Assembly: GCA_029834535.1 (NCBI GenBank) | Contig: JAQMWT010000305.1 | Location: forward strand, 1-30,206 | Length of the DNA stretch: 30,206 nucleotides | Direction: 5' to 3' | Source of the DNA: Chrysophaeum taylorii | Lineage: Eukaryota; Sar; Pelagophyceae; Pelagomonadales; Pelagomonadaceae | Shown: piece by piece, positions 10,081-19,764 of the stretch | How the letters are laid out: every line of letters starts with the position of its first letter | How positions within the stretch are numbered: position 1 is the stretch's first letter | Notes under the pieces: model-generated | Told to the model about the DNA's origin: nothing | Databases searched by the model: none | What the model saw: the letters and a program-made list of their open reading frames with translations, nothing else | Made by a program: the position numbers and the translations under genes

Positions 10081-10339
10081 CGTCCTCGTAACCTCTCTTC
10101 CGCGGATGACGCAGCAAGTTGCATCCTTCGTTGATTTGACCGTTGCATTGACCGTTTCAAGTATTTTTGTTATCCTTGTTTCCCGGGGGGGTGTTTGTTG
10201 GTGCTGCACGCACGCAGTCAAGCCGAGGCCGGCCGAAGGACAGACACTCGTCGCAATCCACTTCAAGAGACGCGATGAGGCTAAAAGAAAGGTGGTAATC
10301 AAAGGTCGAGCATGGTGTGGTGTGGTGTGGGGTCTTCGT

Positions 10340-12562
10340 CTAGTCTTCGTCTTCGTCGTCGTCGTCGGCATCGGCATCGTCGGCGTCCTCGTCGAGAGAG
10401 TCGAGAAACCTGATAAAGTCGGTGCATTGGACAAGGGTGTCCATCTTTCCCGGGATGTGGTCGTAATCTTCGTCGTCGCGCCACTTCTGGAAGCCCGTCT
10501 CGTCGACAATCTCATCGAGGAAGAGCGCCTTCATCGCCAGCATGACGGCAGGGACGCCTTTGACGTCGTCCTTCGGAAACCCGAGGGTTTGAAAGTGTGC
10601 TTGGACGGCGAGGACGACCATCATCTGCTTGGTTGCGTCGTCGCCCGCGATCGCCTTGAGGGCCAGGCCGTGCGCGTCCTTCTTGAGGGCCGGGGCGCCG
10701 TGCGCCTCGAGGAGACCCTTAGTCAGGCGTTCGATCGGCGGCGGCTCGGAGAGCGTCGCGAGGACTTCGACGAGCTCGGCCCCGCGCTCGGGCGCGTCGA
10801 CGATCGCCTTGACCACACCCTCGTACTTGGACGCCTCGCGCTCCGCCGCCGCTTCGGCCGCGCGTTCCTTGGCCTCGCGCTCTTGTCGTTCGGCTTGCGC
10901 CTCCCTAGCGGTGCGCTCTTCCTCCATCTCGCGCTCCTCTCTCGCCTTGCGCGCCATCTCGGCCGCTGCTTTGCGCGCCGCTGCCTTGCGCGCCGCTGCC
11001 GCCGACTCGTCCACCTTCGAGGACTCCACCTTCTGCTGATCTCGGACCAACGTCGTCTTCAGCTCGGGAAACTGCTCCTCTGTCGTCTCCTCCGCCCTCG
11101 GCGCTGCCGGCGCTGCCACAGACCGTCTCTCTCCGTACGCGCCGCCGAACGACCGCTCCTCGCGCCGTTCGTAGCGATCTCCGCCGAACCCGCGCTCGCG
11201 GTCATACCCGCCGCCGCGCTCGCGGTCATACCCGCCGCCGCGCTCGCGGTCATAACCGCCGCCGCGCTCGCGGTCATAACCGCGATCGCGGTCGCGGTCA
11301 TAACCGCGATCGCGGTCGCGGTCGCCGCCAAAGCTGCGGTCGCGGTCGCCGCCAAAGCTGCGGTCGCCGCGATCGCCGCCAAAGCTGCGGTCGCCGCGAT
11401 CGCCGCCAAAGCTGCGGTCGCCGCGATCGCCGCCAAAGCTGCGGTCGCCGCGATCGCCGCCAAAGCTGCGGTCGCCGCGATCGCCGCCAAAGCTGCGGTC
11501 GCCGCGATCGCCGCCAAAGCTGCGGTCACCGCGGTCGCCGCCAAAGCTGCGGTCGCGGTCGCCGCCAAAGCTGCGGTCGCGGTCGCCGCCAAAGCTGCGG
11601 TCGCCGCGGTCGCCGCCAAAGCTGCGGTCGCCGCGGTCGCCGCCAAAGCTGCGGTCGCCGCGGTCGCCGCCAAAGCTGCGGTCACCGCGGTCACGGTAGC
11701 CAAAGCTGCGGTCGCGGTCGCCGCCAAAGCCACGGTCGCCAAAGCCACCGCCGCGGTCGCCAAAGCCACCACGATCACGATCGCCAAAGCCACCGCGATC
11801 GCGGTCGCCGTAGCCACCGAAACCTCGGTCGGAGCCGCCGCCGCGGTCGTAGCCCCGTCGATCAAAGCCGCGGTCGAGACGGCGCTCGTAGCCGCTCGCG
11901 TCGTCGCGACCACCGAGAGGGCGTCCGCGCGAGCCCTTGGCTGCTAACTTGTCCCACTTGTCGCCCTCTTCCTCGCCCTCGGTTTGCTTGGATTCGAGCT
12001 GCTTGGTCTCAACCGGTCGCGCCGCGCCAAACGGCGAGGCCTTGGTCGAAGGCGGCTCGGCGGCCTCGACGCCCTTTTTCTTCGGCTGCAGCTGCAGCCG
12101 CACGCGCTGCGGTCGCTCCTCCTCGTGCGGAGGGTAGTCGCGGTCGCGCGGGGGGTAGTCTCGGTCCCGGTCGCGGTCGCGGTCGCGCGGGGGGTACTCG
12201 CGGTCGCGCGGGGGGTATTCGCGGTCGCGACCGCCGCGCCAATCGCCGCCGCCGTCGCGGCTGCCGTAGCCGCGATCGCCGTCGCGGCTGCCGTAGCCGC
12301 GATCGCCGTCGCGGCCGCCGTAGCCGCGATCGCCGTCGCGGCCGCCATAGCCGCGATCGCCGTCGCGGCCGCCATAGCCGCGATCGCCGTCGCGGCCGCC
12401 AAATCCGCGATCGCCGTCGCGGTCCCGCGAGCGCGGGTAGTCGCGCTTGAAAAAGCCCTGGTCGCCCTCGGCACGCTCCATCGGACGGTCGGGGATGTTC
12501 GGCTTGGTGCTCCCGACGATCTCATTGAGGTTCACCTTGGTCCCTTTGAACTTCTGCGGCAT
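10340..12562 (-). CDS. eIF4B-like translation-initiation protein with RGD-type repeats and C-terminal W2 domain
   Basis: A 740-residue ORF with ATG at 12562. Residues 1-30 ([11 protein letters not shown]) resemble the short conserved start of plant/animal eIF4B. At 146-163 is [14 protein letters not shown] and at ~176-186 [11 protein letters not shown], close to the eIF4B motif S-I-F-G-x-A-(K/R)-P-V-D-T. Residues 45-110 are ~6 units of GRDGDRGYG. About 280-420 holds ~14 units of DRSFGGDR(G), typical of low-complexity RNA-binding tails. About 490-585 is a Lys/Glu/Ala-rich helix. Residues 589-740 look like a W2 (eIF5C) HEAT-type domain, with [18 protein letters not shown] and [13 protein letters not shown] matching its two aromatic-acidic boxes, and a poly-Asp tail. 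W2 domains occur in eIF4G, eIF5 and eIF2B-epsilon, so a role in 43S/eIF4F assembly is likely. The eIF4B+W2 combination is unusual. Confidence 0.75.
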   Translation of the reverse strand: MPQKFKGTKVNLNEIVGSTKPNIPDRPMERAEGDQGFFKRDYPRSRDRDGDRGFGGRDGDRGYGGRDGDRGYGGRDGDRGYGGRDGDRGYGSRDGDRGYGSRDGGGDWRGGRDREYPPRDREYPPRDRDRDRDRDYPPRDRDYPPHEEERPQRVRLQLQPKKKGVEAAEPPSTKASPFGAARPVETKQLESKQTEGEEEGDKWDKLAAKGSRGRPLGGRDDASGYERRLDRGFDRRGYDRGGGSDRGFGGYGDRDRGGFGDRDRGGFGDRGGGFGDRGFGGDRDRSFGYRDRGDRSFGGDRGDRSFGGDRGDRSFGGDRGDRSFGGDRDRSFGGDRDRSFGGDRGDRSFGGDRGDRSFGGDRGDRSFGGDRGDRSFGGDRGDRSFGGDRGDRSFGGDRGDRSFGGDRDRSFGGDRDRDRGYDRDRDRGYDRERGGGYDRERGGGYDRERGGGYDRERGFGGDRYERREERSFGGAYGERRSVAAPAAPRAEETTEEQFPELKTTLVRDQQKVESSKVDESAAAARKAAARKAAAEMARKAREEREMEEERTAREAQAERQEREAKERAAEAAAEREASKYEGVVKAIVDAPERGAELVEVLATLSEPPPIERLTKGLLEAHGAPALKKDAHGLALKAIAGDDATKQMMVVLAVQAHFQTLGFPKDDVKGVPAVMLAMKALFLDEIVDETGFQKWRDDEDYDHIPGKMDTLVQCTDFIRFLDSLDEDADDADADDDDEDED
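11325..11720 (-). repeat. Coding tandem repeat, 24/27-bp units ([17 protein letters not shown])
   Basis: About 14 near-identical units inside the eIF4B-like gene; the plus-strand core AAAGCTGCGG recurs every 24 or 27 bases. Two unit lengths alternate by presence or absence of one Gly codon. A second set (24-bp units, GRDGDRGYG) covers ~12250-12425. Both keep frame, consistent with slippage or unequal crossover under coding constraint. Confidence 0.9.
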
Positions 12563-12735
12563 GGTTTGGTCCTCACAACATCGCCAACAGCTGAACGCAA
12601 ATTATTACTTTCTTATCCGAACCCGCGTCGATCGACAGATAGCCTTTGTCGTCGTCGTGTTCAAGGTGCTGACCAGCATTCACAATACTCACCCTGCATC
12701 AACAACAATACTTACCCTCATGCTGTGTCTCCCTA

Positions 12736-13830
12736 CTAGAGGAGAGCGAGTTTTCCCGTTTTGGGGTCGATGCTGATCCCACCCTTGAGCTCGCCGTCGA
12801 AGCCGTCCTCTTCGTGAATCTTGGCCATCGCCTCCTTCCAGTCGAAGCGCTCGTGGGGCTTGACTTCCCAGATGTCGTCGCCGGGGTCGCGAAATTTGCG
12901 CTTGCGGGGGGCATCGTCCTCGGGAAAGGGGTTGTTGTCGTCGTCGTAACCGCCGCTCTTCTTCGCCTTGGGCTTGCCGGCGCGGGGCGCGAAGCCGTCG
13001 GATTCGCCGGACTCGCCGCCGAAAAAGGAGCGGCGTCCGCTCGGGCGAGCCGCCGAGTCTGGGGCCATCGCGGGTGCTTGGGAGAAGTCGGTCGGCGGTG
13101 AATCCTGCTGGCGCGGCGGCCTGGGGTCTGTCATCGCGAGGCCGATGGTGACCCTCTCCAAGTCGACGTCGATGATTCGGACCTTGACTTCCTGGCCGAC
13201 TTGTAGCACGTCCTCGACGTTCTCGACCCTATCCTCAGAGATGCGAGAAATGTGCACCAAGCCGTCGACCCCGGGCTCGAGGTTCACAAAGGCACCAAAG
13301 GGCTTGATGCTGACGACCTTTCCATCGAGGAAATTCTGCGGGTCCATGCTAGCGTACTTCTCGAGGTCTTCGGGGCCAGCGCGGCGCTTGGGGGGGGGGC
13401 GTCTCTCCTTCTTGGGCTTGAGCGACAAGCTGAGCTGGTTCTTCGTTGTGTCGACCTTGAGGACGCGCGCCGATACGGCGTCGCCTTCGCTTACGACGGA
13501 CGACACCTCGCTCACAAAACGGTCGGAGAGCTCGGATATGTGCACGAGACCGTCACTAGATGCTCCTATGTTCACGAAGCAACCGTAGGATGTCGTCCCC
13601 GTCACGATCCCGTCGTAGTACTTGCCAACTTGCAGCTCCTCCAGGGGAATGCTCTCTTCGCCCTTTGGTGCAGATGCTTCTTCCTCGACGGCGACGACAC
13701 TAGTAGGCGTTGTCTCCTCGACGGACTCGACCTCGGAGAAGCAAGCAACTCGACGCCCGCCGAGGTGGTGGTGGTAGTGTGACGGCACGAAGGCACCGGC
13801 GACGGCAAGGAATATTACAAGCATCATCAT
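12736..13830 (-). CDS. Plastid-targeted protein with two S1 RNA-binding domains
   Basis: 364 aa from the ATG at 13830. The open frame reaches upstream to a TTG at 13869, but the first ATG yields a clean signal peptide, [16 protein letters not shown]. The AFVP step fits the ASA-FAP cleavage motif of heterokont plastid preproteins, and a His/Gly/Arg transit-like stretch follows. S1 domain 1 spans ~67-138 ([20 protein letters not shown] ... [13 protein letters not shown]); S1 domain 2 spans ~157-223 ([18 protein letters not shown] ... GLVHISRIS). Both keep the G-x-F-V and GLVHIS cores that bind single-stranded RNA. A disordered basic tail and a conserved-looking end ([21 protein letters not shown]) follow. 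Likely acts in plastid translation or RNA metabolism, comparable to plastid ribosomal S1-like proteins and PETs/PSRP-7. A copia element begins ~135 bp upstream of the ATG. Confidence 0.85.
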   Translation of the reverse strand: MMMLVIFLAVAGAFVPSHYHHHLGGRRVACFSEVESVEETTPTSVVAVEEEASAPKGEESIPLEELQVGKYYDGIVTGTTSYGCFVNIGASSDGLVHISELSDRFVSEVSSVVSEGDAVSARVLKVDTTKNQLSLSLKPKKERRPPPKRRAGPEDLEKYASMDPQNFLDGKVVSIKPFGAFVNLEPGVDGLVHISRISEDRVENVEDVLQVGQEVKVRIIDVDLERVTIGLAMTDPRPPRQQDSPPTDFSQAPAMAPDSAARPSGRRSFFGGESGESDGFAPRAGKPKAKKSGGYDDDNNPFPEDDAPRKRKFRDPGDDIWEVKPHERFDWKEAMAKIHEEDGFDGELKGGISIDPKTGKLALL

Positions 13831-13964
13831 CTCGCTGCGGCGGCGTGACTTCAACAAATGATCGTTCAACGGTCATCGTTTTCGTCGTCGTCGTTGGTGA
13901 AAAATATCTGATTCTGGGGGGGGGGGATAACATTATGATACCTCGTCGTCGTTGGGTTGGGTTG

Positions 13965-13969
13965 GGTTT
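13965..13969. repeat. Target-site duplication GGTTT (left)
   Basis: Identical to the five bases at 18730-18734 immediately after the right LTR; 5 bp is the standard duplication made by copia integrases. Confidence 0.85.
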
Positions 13970-14128
13970 TGTGAGGAAGCTATGACACTTACCCCTGCAC
14001 CACGTTCTCATTATAGTCCCCGCGTACTTATCTCCGCCCGTCAGGCACATCCCTCCTACCCCACAAACCCACCCACATCCTTCATGCTCCCCCATTATAG
14101 TTCTCACATCCCCATTTCAGTTCTCACA
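13970..14128 (+). repeat. Left (5') LTR, 159 bp
   Basis: Starts TGTGAG and ends CTCACA. It matches the right LTR in two blocks (13970-14017 and 14101-14128), separated by ~80 bp that the right LTR lacks. That extra segment contains a 72-bp repeat (14021-14092) also found twice, inverted, at 22449-22520 and 22659-22730, and is flanked by CATTATAG on both sides, which suggests insertion or a deletion between short repeats in the other copy. Confidence 0.8.
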
Positions 14129-14138
14129 TGGCAGCAGG
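14129..14138 (+). promoter_or_regulatory. Primer-binding site (initiator-tRNA-Met-like)
   Basis: TGGCAGCAGG directly follows the LTR end. It resembles the complement of the 3' end of eukaryotic initiator tRNA-Met (TGGTAGCAGAGG), the usual copia primer. Confidence 0.6.
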
Positions 14139-14280
14139 TGTTCTCCACGGTCGAGCCTGTGCTTGACTTCGAGGCGACTCCTCCTCGGCTTCAGTTCATT
14201 GCTACGTGTTCGGTTCGTTCTCGTCTCTCATGTCCTCGATCGCAATTAAAGATAGCAAGCTTTCGCAAAAGACTTGATGC

Positions 14281-14965
14281 CCTCAGCGGTGAGCGACATT
14301 TTTTTTTTTTCCACCAATGGCACGTCGTCTTGAGAACATGATCATCTCCACCGGCGATCACATTATCTCGACCAACGATCCTTGGACAAGCATCTCAGCA
14401 TCTCGCTGCTCTGCAGAAGCATCTCGCTGCTCTGAAGAAGACTTTCGCGTCAAGCAACAACGTTGATATCCAAGAAAACCGCGACATGAAATTCACGCGA
14501 CTTTCCAAGCGCATTACCGATGTCTACATGGGCCGTGGGGATCGCGTAGCGAACTTCCTCAACAAGTTCATCATCGGAGTATACAAGTTGCTCGGCATTG
14601 TACCAATCACCGGAGTATACAAGTTGCTCGGCATTGTACCTGATCCGACGTACCCTCGAGTGTGTCCTCGCATTTGACTACGTGCATCATGCTTCAAGAC
14701 TTACTGGCTTTGTTTTATCGTCTCGCGTTTCGTACCGACGACTGTGGTTGTACCCTTGAGAAGTTCAACAATAAACAATTTCGATGGCATGCACAACCAC
14801 TACCGTTGCGCTATCCGCCGCGTCGTCAGCCACGACTTCAGACTCTTCCAACTGACCTACCCTAGACGCTCCCCTTTCCCAACAACCTGGCTCTACTCGA
14901 TTCCGACGCACTACCCAATGTCATTTTGTCGGCTGCAAGGATCACTTTAAGAGGGACTGCCGCAA
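14281..14965 (+). pseudogene. copia gag remnant with mutated zinc knuckle
   Basis: Gag-like sequence broken by frame changes. At 14919-14960 the frame reads CHFVGCKDHFKRDC. This is a C-x2-C-x4-H-x4-C knuckle in which the second Cys is Val, so zinc binding would be lost. A 36-bp tandem duplication (14577-14648, GVYKLLGIVP twice) lies upstream. Stops and shifts separate the two. Confidence 0.55.
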
Positions 14966-15387
14966 GTTTCAAAGTTCCTAGCTATTCCACGACAACGCGC
15001 TACCCACCATCGCTGTTCTTCTCAACAGCGCAACACTTCCAATGACAGCGCAGCACTTCCAATGCCTCCAAAAACACCCAACAACACCAACCCAAAACCA
15101 CCACCATTAACACTACCTTTTCTGCTCCTATGCCTACTCCCACCTTGACTGATTCTAGTTCCACTCCGCCGCTTTTCTTAATACCACCATCTATCCCACC
15201 CCCTTCACCGCCTTAAACGGCCACACCCACCGTCTCACATACCCCTCCCGATACTCTGTCTCATGCCAATCAAGATAATTCCAAGTCAGCGTGTGTACCA
15301 CCGAATGTCTGATGCAAGCACATCAACAACCCCATCCCACGGAAGCCCCTCGTTTTTGTTTTTAGCTCCCATTGCACAGGCGCCCTT

Positions 15388-15566
15388 CGTTCTGTGTTTT
15401 CCGCTATTCGTTGCTCCTCTCCTCGTTCTGTATTTTCCCCTCGTCGTTGCACCTCTCCTCGTTCTGTATTTTCCCCTCGTCGTTGCTCCCCTCCTCGTTC
15501 TGTATATCGCCTATTCGTTGCTCCACTCCCCGTTGTGCATTTTCACCTATTCGTTGATCCACTCCT
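15388..15566 (+). repeat. 36-bp tandem repeat, about five copies
   Basis: Units begin CGTTCTGTATTTTCCCCTCG at 15388, 15424, 15460 and 15496 (the last is 35 bp), with a more diverged copy from 15531. It lies in the middle of the copia element where protease/integrase would be expected. The 35-bp unit changes the frame. Confidence 0.85.
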
Positions 15567-16984
15567 CGTTGTGCTTGTCGCTTTTGGTAAAACCAGCGAA
15601 TCACGTTCCATCGCGCATTTCACCCGCCACAACTTAGCTGTGCCTGTCAATTTTTCGCGTGCGCAGCTTTCGTGCTTCCTATGTGGTTGGATCGCTCATC
15701 TTCGGGATCCTGGACAGACGCTTCTTTGCTGTGTGATTTGTGGTTCTCTTTCGCGCACTCTCGCCTTTTCGCCGCTTTTCTGACCTTTAAAATCCGGTTT
15801 TGCTATCGCAGTGAATTCCGTGCTCAGCACCCGCGACGCTATCTGCAATGTTCTTACGTCTGCGACGCTATCTGCAACGTTATTACGTGCCACAACTGTT
15901 TTGCCACTATCGCCAACTTCTACCGCAGTCTATTCGAGTATGACGAGCAAAGATCGCCGCTTGCTCCTCCAACGTTGGCCCATATGGCAACTTCGATCTT
16001 GCCAATGCGAAAACGGGCCACTTTCTTATCTGCCACAGCAGGCTGGCATACAGCAGCCTGGTCTACCCGTGTTCGTTCCTTACACCGCTGGCGCGTCCGA
16101 AGTGTTCCATTATCGCGTACAGGACGCGGTCGTGCCCATGGCAACTTGCTCGCACCACAACAACCAAACACCCACGTTCGCATCAAACCTGTTTACGCCT
16201 GTTTTAGCTTCTGTCGACTCCGACCATCGTCATAACCTGGTCACCATGCACCATGCAGCATATCTGCCCAAAGGCCACGTTCTCATCAGACCAGTGATAC
16301 ACCGCCATCATATATACCAGCCTGTGTTCCCGCTATCTTTACCCCGCTGCAATCCTCAGTGGCAACAATCGCTTAACGCAAGTCTCCCCAGTCACTTTTG
16401 TCGCTCTTTTTCTTCAGACCTCGATTTTGCTGACAGTTTCGCTTATCAGATTTTTCGTGCAATGTCAACCACCGGAACTTCAACGTTGTTCCGACTTTCT
16501 CGAATCACGCGCTCTCGTCTACTGTTGCCCCATTGTCACCTGTTCCTGGTGTTGCCCGATTGTCACCTGTTCTTCCGCTGTTGCCCCCTTGTCCCCTGTG
16601 TTTGATGAGAATGCGCCGGTTTCACTGGGACTGATCACCCCATCACGTGAACCGTCCATTCTACGAGCTCATGAACTCCGACGAACCAAAGAGAGAAAAC
16701 AACAAAAAGTGCACAACAAAGCCGAGCCAACCAGAGCCGACAAAACAACAAGCATGCAAAACAAAAAGCATGCAAAACAAAGTCGAGCCAAACGGAGCCG
16801 ACCGCGCAAAGTCGACAAAAAGCGCACATTATTCAGAAACAAATGGAGAGCCAACTCAAACCCCCAACACGGACGTTTTACCACGCACTGTCGATTCTGT
16901 GTCATCTTGTCATTCCCTTCGATTCTGTGTCATCTTGTCCTCCCCTGTACGTTAATTATTCTAGCTTTCGTTTGTTAGTTCATT

Positions 16985-18468
16985 ATGTCTTCCTTCCCCT
17001 CTGTCTCGCCCAGCCCATCCAAATCCTGCACGTCGGTTACAAGCCCTTGCCAAAGAATATCATATGTTGTTCGCGTTCCTTCTCCTTTTTCTGGCACCAT
17101 CTGCCCTTTGAAGTGGGTCCACCGCACGAAGTATGAATCTGGCCGCTTCAAATCGTACACTACTCATCTCGTTGTCTGCGGTTACACCCAGGTTCACGGC
17201 ATTGCTTACCACGACACGTACCGTCCTGTAGATGTCATCTCTGCTTTCATACAAGCCCCTGTCTGGCGTTGCTGTTCACGACTGGGATTTGCATAAGTTG
17301 GATGTCAGCTCCGCTTTTATCCAAGCTCCCATTGACGAAGACATCTATGTCTGGCCACCCGAAGGTTATGCTCCTCGCCAACCCACCGATGGTTTCAAAA
17401 TCATTTACATGCACCGTCGCTCTTGGTATGGTTGCAAACAAGCTTGTCGTAATTGGTGGCTTTATTTGGCACGCTTTCTCGTCAATGACTGTGGCTTCGT
17501 CCGCGGATCTGGTGACACTTGCCGTCACAAGCTCGTGCTTAATTCTACCGTTGTCCTACGTCTCGTTCTTGTCGTTGATGATCTTCTTGTGGCGCACTCT
17601 CGTTCTTGCCTTGGTCATTACCAAGCATTCTTCCTCCGTTTCCGAACCTTCACTGATGTCAACGAGCTTGATCTGACCACTTACGTTGGTCTCCGCATTA
17701 CGCGTGCTCGCGCACAACCAGACTTGACTCCCGCTCCCAAAGTTCTTCCTCTTTCTGCGGCTGCTTCTCCTGCACCGGACTCCCCTGCTCACGTCTTTAT
17801 GGCACGCATCCCTTTTCGTCGTATTGTTGGCAGTGTTTTATTTATCTCCATCAGGATTCGCCCTGATATCACTTGGTCCGTCAATCAGTGTGCGCGTTTT
17901 TTACACAATCCTGGTAAGCCCCACTGGCACGCTTTATCCCACACTCTGCGTTATCTCAACGGTTCTCAGGCTCTTGCCCCTGTTCTTGGTCGCGATTCTA
18001 CCCTTCGTCTCTGTGGTTATTCCGACTCCAGCTGGGCCGACGACCCTGATGACCGCCACTCCACTACTGGCTTTTGTTTTCTCCTTGGTGGCTCTATGAT
18101 CTCCTACTGCTCCCGCTCGCAGTACCTCCTCGCCCGCTCCTCTTTTGAAGCTGAATTGCTCGCTCTTTACGCCGCTACTGCTAAGCTCTCTTGGCTTCTC
18201 AAACTTTTTGATGCCTTTGATCTCCCTCGTCACACGGTCCCAGTGTATGTCGATAAACAGCACCACCGTCACCCAAGTCCGTCTCCAATGTCTCATGCGG
18301 CGCACCCGCCATATTGCCATTCGCTTTTACAGCACCGCTGAATATCATCGCACCCACATCATTGATCTCCAACACAATCCCCGCCTTGACAACCTTAGCG
18401 ATATCTTCACCCGTAGTACGGAAGCTCCTCCCTTCCTCCGGCTTCGTGCTCGTTACCTCACCTCGTGA
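16985..18468 (+). pseudogene. copia reverse transcriptase / RNase H, frameshifted
   Basis: The RT begins with CPLKWVHRTKYESGRFKSYT and GYTQVHGIAYHDTYRPV in one frame. After a shift at ~17265 it continues with LHKLDVSSAFIQAPIDEDIY, WYGCKQACRNWW and the catalytic loop LVVDDLLVA (normally YVDD). RNase H follows: GYSDSSWADDPDDRHSTTGF and SSFEAELLAL. Another shift at ~18255 moves the terminal RFYSTAEYHRTHIIDLQHNP segment to a third frame. The motif DV-x-SAFIQAP occurs twice (~17227 and ~17302), indicating a local duplication or template switch. Order and residues match Ty1/copia; the breaks make it non-coding today. Confidence 0.8.
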
Positions 18469-18545
18469 CTTTACCCTGATATCTCTCTCCTGTCTCTTTC
18501 TGCCACACTGCCTCTCCTGACGTCTTCCTTCAAGCTTCTCCTCTG

Positions 18546-18651
18546 TGATCGTCTCACTTACCCCTTTATCCTTCTTCCCTTTCTTTCTTTTCCAACACCT
18601 GTGTGAGGACCTCACTTACCCCTTTTTCCTTTTCTTTCTTTTCCAGCACCT
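18546..18651 (+). repeat. Pyrimidine-rich tandem duplication before the right LTR
   Basis: Two ~53-bp units with TCACTTACCCCTTT, then a C/T-rich run ending TTTTCCA(A/G)CACCTG, then TGTGAGGA. The third occurrence of TGTGAGGA is the LTR start itself. The expected purine-rich polypurine tract is not seen here on the plus strand. Confidence 0.65.
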
Positions 18652-18729
18652 GTGTGAGGAAGCTATGACACTTGCCCCTGCACCACGTCCCCACTATAGT
18701 TCTCACATCCCCATTTCAGTTCTCTCACA
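18652..18729 (+). repeat. Right (3') LTR, 78 bp
   Basis: Begins TGTGAGGAAGC, ends TCTCTCACA, and matches both blocks of the left LTR with a few substitutions. Followed by the GGTTT duplication. Confidence 0.8.
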
Positions 18730-18802
18730 GGTTTGGTTTGGGAGAGAGGACCACAAATCTAAAAAAAACATACCACAACTCGCGTGCATAATAAAATTAT
18801 TA

Positions 18803-19744
18803 TTAGGAGACGGAGGAGGCGGACAAAGGAGAGTGATGTTTTGTGCCGTTGTTGTTGTTGTTGTTGGTGGTGGATATTCGTTGTCGTAGTCGACGGATGA
18901 GAGAAAGGAGGGTCTCGAGGCCGACGATGGCGCCGTGGTCCGTGCGCGAGTCACGGCGGACGTGGGCAAAGTCGATGAGGCGGAGGTCGACGCGGTCAGG
19001 GTGTGCCGCGTCGTAGACGAAAAGGAGCGAAGAGCCGATGAAGACGAGGTCGTTCGGGGCGCGAAACCAAGCCAGGAGGCGCTCGAGCCTGGTTTCGAAG
19101 GCCTGGAGCGGGGCGTTGGGATTGAAGAAAATGGCGAGGCCGGCCTCGAAGTCGTCGCGCTCGAGGAGGCTGTAGCCCCAGGCGCGGTCGTAGACGGTCG
19201 GGTGGGACGCGCGATAGACTCGCATGCCGACGACGCGGCATCCGATCGTCTGTTGCGGAGGGTATTTTGCTCTCTCTTTGAGGCGCTTGGCCAGGGGGGC
19301 CTCGTCCTCGTAGGTCCGCGTGCCGATCTTGACGTCGAGGGTGCAGGGACGGTCCATGCCGCGCGCGACGTCGTCGAGGATGATGCGCTCGCCGCATATC
19401 CCTCGATAGCCCGGCGTAAACTCGGATATCGAGCGGCCAATAGAGTATTCATAGAAGGACACTTCCCGCGCCCCGCGAGACCCGGATTGGAGGGGCTTGA
19501 GGACGACGTGGGCCTCGGGGACCGCCATGAACCCACTGTGGTCCGCGTGGGCGAGGCCCCCAAGCTGTCCTTCGAGCGGCACCATTGCGTTGCGCAGCAG
19601 CACCTCGGCCGCGAAGCGCTCGCCGCGCCGCGACGCACGCCCCCAAAATCCAAAGCACAGCGGCGCGCGGCGCCGTCGACGCCGCCACCACCACCACGCA
19701 ACGGAGACCGCGACGACGGTCGTCGCGTAACAACACCGCCACAT
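18803..19744 (-). CDS. Inositol polyphosphate kinase (IPK family: IPMK/IP6K/IP3K)
   Basis: 313 aa from ATG at 19744. Hallmarks of the family are in order: a GLAHADHSG segment in place of the usual Q-V-x-G-H (~63-71), the ATP-site lysine in VVLKPLQ (~80-86), the inositol-binding PCTLDVKIG (133-141, pattern PxxxDxKxG), GSSLLFVYD (227-235) and the Mg2+-binding LIDFAHV (246-252). It would phosphorylate inositol phosphates in signalling or phosphate homeostasis; which member cannot be decided. The first 26 residues (hydrophobic, then WWWWRRRRRR) could be a membrane anchor or just upstream sequence. Met54 (position 19585) sits right before the domain and is an alternative start. The C terminus has an Asn run. 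It diverges from the neighbouring acetyltransferase with only 20 bp between ATGs; the copia insertion begins ~70 bp past its stop, probably in the 3' UTR. Confidence 0.85.
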   Translation of the reverse strand: MWRCCYATTVVAVSVAWWWWRRRRRRAPLCFGFWGRASRRGERFAAEVLLRNAMVPLEGQLGGLAHADHSGFMAVPEAHVVLKPLQSGSRGAREVSFYEYSIGRSISEFTPGYRGICGERIILDDVARGMDRPCTLDVKIGTRTYEDEAPLAKRLKERAKYPPQQTIGCRVVGMRVYRASHPTVYDRAWGYSLLERDDFEAGLAIFFNPNAPLQAFETRLERLLAWFRAPNDLVFIGSSLLFVYDAAHPDRVDLRLIDFAHVRRDSRTDHGAIVGLETLLSLIRRLRQRISTTNNNNNNGTKHHSPLSASSVS

Positions 19745-19764
19745 CAGGGTAAGGGAGGTCGTTC
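19745..19764. promoter_or_regulatory. 20-bp gap between head-to-head start codons
   Basis: The IPK ATG (minus, 19744) and the acetyltransferase ATG (plus, 19765) are separated by 20 bp, so any shared bidirectional promoter must overlap coding sequence, or one start is annotated too far upstream. No TATA or other core motif is visible. The CATG at 19764-19767 is itself an ATG on both strands. Confidence 0.4.

Larger units (their letters stand above)
13970..18729 (+). mobile_element. Ty1/copia LTR retrotransposon, full-length but decayed
   Basis: Bounded by two short LTRs beginning TGTGAGGAAGCTATGACACT and ending in TCACA, with identical 5-bp flanks GGTTT (13965-13969 and 18730-18734), the expected target duplication. 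A primer-binding site follows the left LTR directly. Inside, a gag-type zinc knuckle (14919-14960) and a copia RT/RNase H (16985-18468) read on the plus strand in broken frames. At 4.76 kb with 78/159-bp LTRs it is small. No recognisable integrase core (DDE) or protease was found between 14965 and 16985. It lies between the promoter side of the S1-domain gene and the 3' end of the inositol kinase gene, antisense to both. Confidence 0.85.

Noticed and set aside
11325..11720. CRISPR-like regular repeats
   Set aside because: Units are contiguous without unique spacers, keep reading frame and encode a known kind of RNA-binding repeat; the genome is eukaryotic.
11059..11913. 284-codon Ala/Thr-rich minus-strand ORF
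   Set aside because: Shadow frame of the same coding tandem repeat in the eIF4B-like gene.
10106..11947. 613-codon plus-strand ORF with long Ala/Val runs
   Set aside because: It is antisense to the eIF4B-like gene; its AKAAVAAI repeats are simply the complement of the DRSFGGDRG coding repeat and have no independent support.
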